DNA from: JBAYST01 sp034932745
Lineage (GTDB): Bacteria > Bacillota_I > Bacilli_A > RFN20 > CAG-826
Length of the DNA: 64,000 bases
Assembly (NCBI GenBank): GCA_034932745.1
Contig: JAYFOJ010000002.1
Coordinates: forward strand, 1-64,000
Reading direction: 5' to 3'
Position 1 is the first letter of the stretch. Each line of letters begins with the position of its first letter. Made by a program: the position numbers and the translations under genes. This document shows positions 63,901 through 64,000 of the stretch, piece after piece. The notes beneath the pieces are model-generated. The model saw only the letters and a list, made by a program, of their open reading frames with translations, ran no database searches and was not told the origin of the DNA.

Positions 63901-64000
63901 CAGTTCTAGTAATAATGACGAACTTGCTTACCCACTCTATTGGCAAATCACCAATTGCGTCGATTAATAAGTCCATAGTCGATAAAGACACAATCACTAG
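57959..64000 (-). CDS. Giant membrane-anchored surface protein, 5' end outside the window
   Basis: At least 2012 residues; the frame is open to the window edge, so GTG 63997 or ATG 63976 may be internal. Two or three hydrophobic helices occur at about residues 72-110 and 130-152, then about 1850 residues rich in Ser, Asn, Asp, Thr and Tyr follow with almost no Cys, typical of a secreted, helical stalk. Between residues 257 and 690 I see at least four degenerate repeats of about 70-120 residues (a SxIL/IL..VLP..hS core then an acidic E-L segment), and a fifth is likely near 860. No enzyme motif is recognised. It probably acts as adhesin or surface-layer component; this is inference. Confidence 0.7.
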   Translation of the reverse strand, partial: LVIVSLSTMDLLIDAIGDLPIEWVSKFVIITRTDTNEGIAVATSTVFGTLRDSINATFRLFNVSGSSVELYNLSIAVAKMVIKYALFIVDMILIVTLGNLLCTLLWHIVFKHFIPKAARKIVKIRWLSMLEGGLKYIIVFGMFLVPFSALANTINQSWQKNKPNSNNEILVTIGGFVDTYNQSILAQSLFNWTVAGTDVTFDTSILNTFTSVTIDGVKTSLMDQLSTLTNTGLIVSGAIDEGTELTIDLNYLLSTETLSALFQNLNASGIITYVLPIAASIALNSDILSNYVDTNLIDTSDINWKNEIENLESMSIDIIKSGLVESMFDENGQFNQEFDPQTILDSILSDSSYGYIKSAFEKIDNSKLLSRAVPAAISMLASSNDQVASYLPASWAEMNDIKWGTELGIVYDTLFRLNKVDSEFLTSFLSLGQTDDGTNDGGLTPSLYVDGPKIKKAQGEDGGLTGMEDILKLLSKNSSAIKTILIGEFDRNGDLLNCNEDGITIVNDSFGRRINGRSYSLFDTSLVKYIFPTITNTLVSTLGQSGQSSTLPIDTNALQDAMYDLSTNGPQIKNYKVEFAHIIDTLTLVADSTDALSVLTGDSPNLGNISNDLISQLQSILVSIDGSKILTAVLKPALEGLLTSPEMTQQFASIGLNPTSFNFDCPKLGQELSNLLGSVKAITAIVDDFGSGSDSSSIVNAISKNYENLALLLDTIFDSEIVNPKADFYDDNLDNNYFTLLNYIFGESGSQTMPSAISFKEDLVTLEPQRHGVTHPWSNSRTETGDYYRDRYGNPIFNGENGYIAGVIATLGMTNSEGKSILDVFNDPTFQISEHLSELDEIFNISKIMSAVDKSSIFANTFGDFLNANLTSLGLINIDQGISFNNVDNWAVEGQNFANICKTVGRLGTLDFSNLDFTAITNIGALNQALHALANSSIFIDKTDGSYLFNVYLYDKMQSALTGGTTNMLCDPGTSASPVYSYAMADFEIEQNGSVYRSLTNENTWNSDGWINSYMGLSDAEIASYETSPSFIAGFYKSDEIGKLSYFLKMAQEAKDQVNSGETIPYTSPIDALTSGKVNSEELSNVLLSMNDAKCLRMLVYHSFDSVLSTINLDDGSSGEYNFAVANVEYLIASTTTKEDRDDEINITVDLWSNFEKAGLIGAGSNGLPIDDLTSDPKSSVYLYNSLMDLDQSMIYHRSGPRNIGQRTAFQNALYYYYTSNSIKVIYYNSSSPKDIANASIYSNSAEKANLIIRNYFTYGASTDYSTQEKEISNISEIMAALSGSYRHIDSVLFDNGGTPYYDPSSSYAGNAIVNYGGLKDGTGSSTVDFGTLSIASINSDAVYDVLTNLNISDTLYDCVPNAIEVVLQDVNSTSLFGGASPINFDYADTYYIYTEFTGESNPDYNKRFYREGIVEDATRDDADELRIIADLVDQVNQIDEPDHLGSTGIDNFGRFTDTQIINVSEDIKDTLTSLSHSYILHRANADTLLNDYLADSSSPKLTILEQLVKKLYSDTGLSAYAFNSSHDSPQYINANDKLISNIKAMTAQDLSSSNNTTGFSNTWDDEINAFSKFIVDIKPALSGYDNFYSSFALNMNNPTFSPSYIGTICNDINKMDLVHDALPNFVKSSFQNMGLSSYATYNSNDATNYYLTQQEYNSTGGIDSIIDLLNAFSNKDGSNNHTGYFSLSSSSINDFVSSGRSTGSILKFIYESKLYDNDLQLSDSTQVKLDGYFMYKMIENAGIDEYVLGNNVEAKAHVLDKIIHDTNSFDAFDYSIEGKALDGILANSSSFASGSGFNVTDFSTIVPIKTAIYNSMMSCIGYDDNGTFVNYSRRAYISSEVVAGLLDQIARNEESKIVDIQGVERAIFKVQATGLISMNISANSYGELDRNSYNLLNAKEAKGIYGILSLYRGNQISDYAGFERYNESFDNLGFVNCFEYMEDSATLTNSRGAYILYAAEFRNTFDVLWNTPFVFTPPTVDNPTVHDLYNYDGTNGIGFEALGVAMADSAGL

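Noticed and set aside
1..64000. Recoded TGA (Trp), tRNA genes, CRISPR arrays, insertion sequences or prophage
   Set aside because: Several genes end cleanly at TGA and Trp codons are TGG; no cloverleaf, spaced repeat array, transposase or phage gene was seen.

Overview
The window comes from a low-GC Gram-positive-type bacterium. TGA is a stop codon (for example in the nucleoside kinase at 45818-47458 and the phosphotransferase ending at 36218) and Trp is TGG, so this is not a Mycoplasma-type code. Gene content and order are Bacilli-like: infC-rpmI-rplT, ezrA-cysteine desulfurase-thiI, the ytpR/M42/trmB/pepV block, and rsmB-rlmN-prpC-prkC-rsgA-rpe near rpmB. Compact 1-8 bp gene junctions, PPi-type phosphofructokinase, a predicted Na+ ATP synthase and giant secreted proteins fit an anaerobic, host-associated Bacilli lineage such as the uncultured RF39/Erysipelotrichales/Acholeplasma neighbourhood. 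The taxon is an inference. No peptidoglycan gene lies in the window, but EzrA implies an FtsZ divisome.

Layout. 1-2460: a secreted papain/C39-like cysteine peptidase flanked by two nearly identical small lipoproteins (duplicated module). 2520-3868: the infC-rpmI-rplT operon behind an L20-type attenuator, with a non-AUG infC start. 3877-7912 (-): ezrA, cysteine desulfurase, thiI. 8064-8908: rpsD behind a structured leader. 8923-22496 (-): tyrS, then a near-continuous 12 kb cluster glgC-glgD-glgA-leuS-coaX-ECF S protein-pepV-trmB-M42 peptidase-ytpR-pncB. 22660-23410: a small membrane protein and rpmB. 23430-32883 (-): gmk-priA, then a DUF1904-like gene, a degenerate rsmB, rlmN, PP2C phosphatase, Ser/Thr kinase, rsgA, rpe and a membrane protein. 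32962-37678: rqcH, trmL, an aminoglycoside/choline-type phosphotransferase, ppa and two thioredoxin-like CXXC lipoproteins. 37675-45585 (-): PPi-phosphofructokinase followed by atpIBEFHAGDC. 45818-48299: nucleoside kinase, a small membrane protein and a decayed remnant. 48300-54820 (-): addB-addA plus a DUF5677-like gene. 54833-64000 (-): a giant membrane-anchored protein, yigZ, an M24 peptidase and glpK.

How the parts fit. Central translation and tRNA/rRNA modification dominate (IF3, L35, L20, L28, S4, TyrRS, LeuRS, ThiI, TrmB, TrmL, RlmN). Energy genes point to glycogen storage (GlgC/D/A), PPi-linked glycolysis and a Na+ gradient. Surface genes (lipoproteins, the peptidase, the giant protein) are the lineage-specific part.

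The main surprises are: an RsmB homologue that has lost both catalytic cysteines and the SAM motif; a c subunit with carboxylates in both helices; several -10 boxes placed so that transcription should start at or next to the ATG (leaderless mRNAs); and a more than 2000-residue surface protein with degenerate internal repeats. All functional statements rest on reading motifs by eye; no database search was run.
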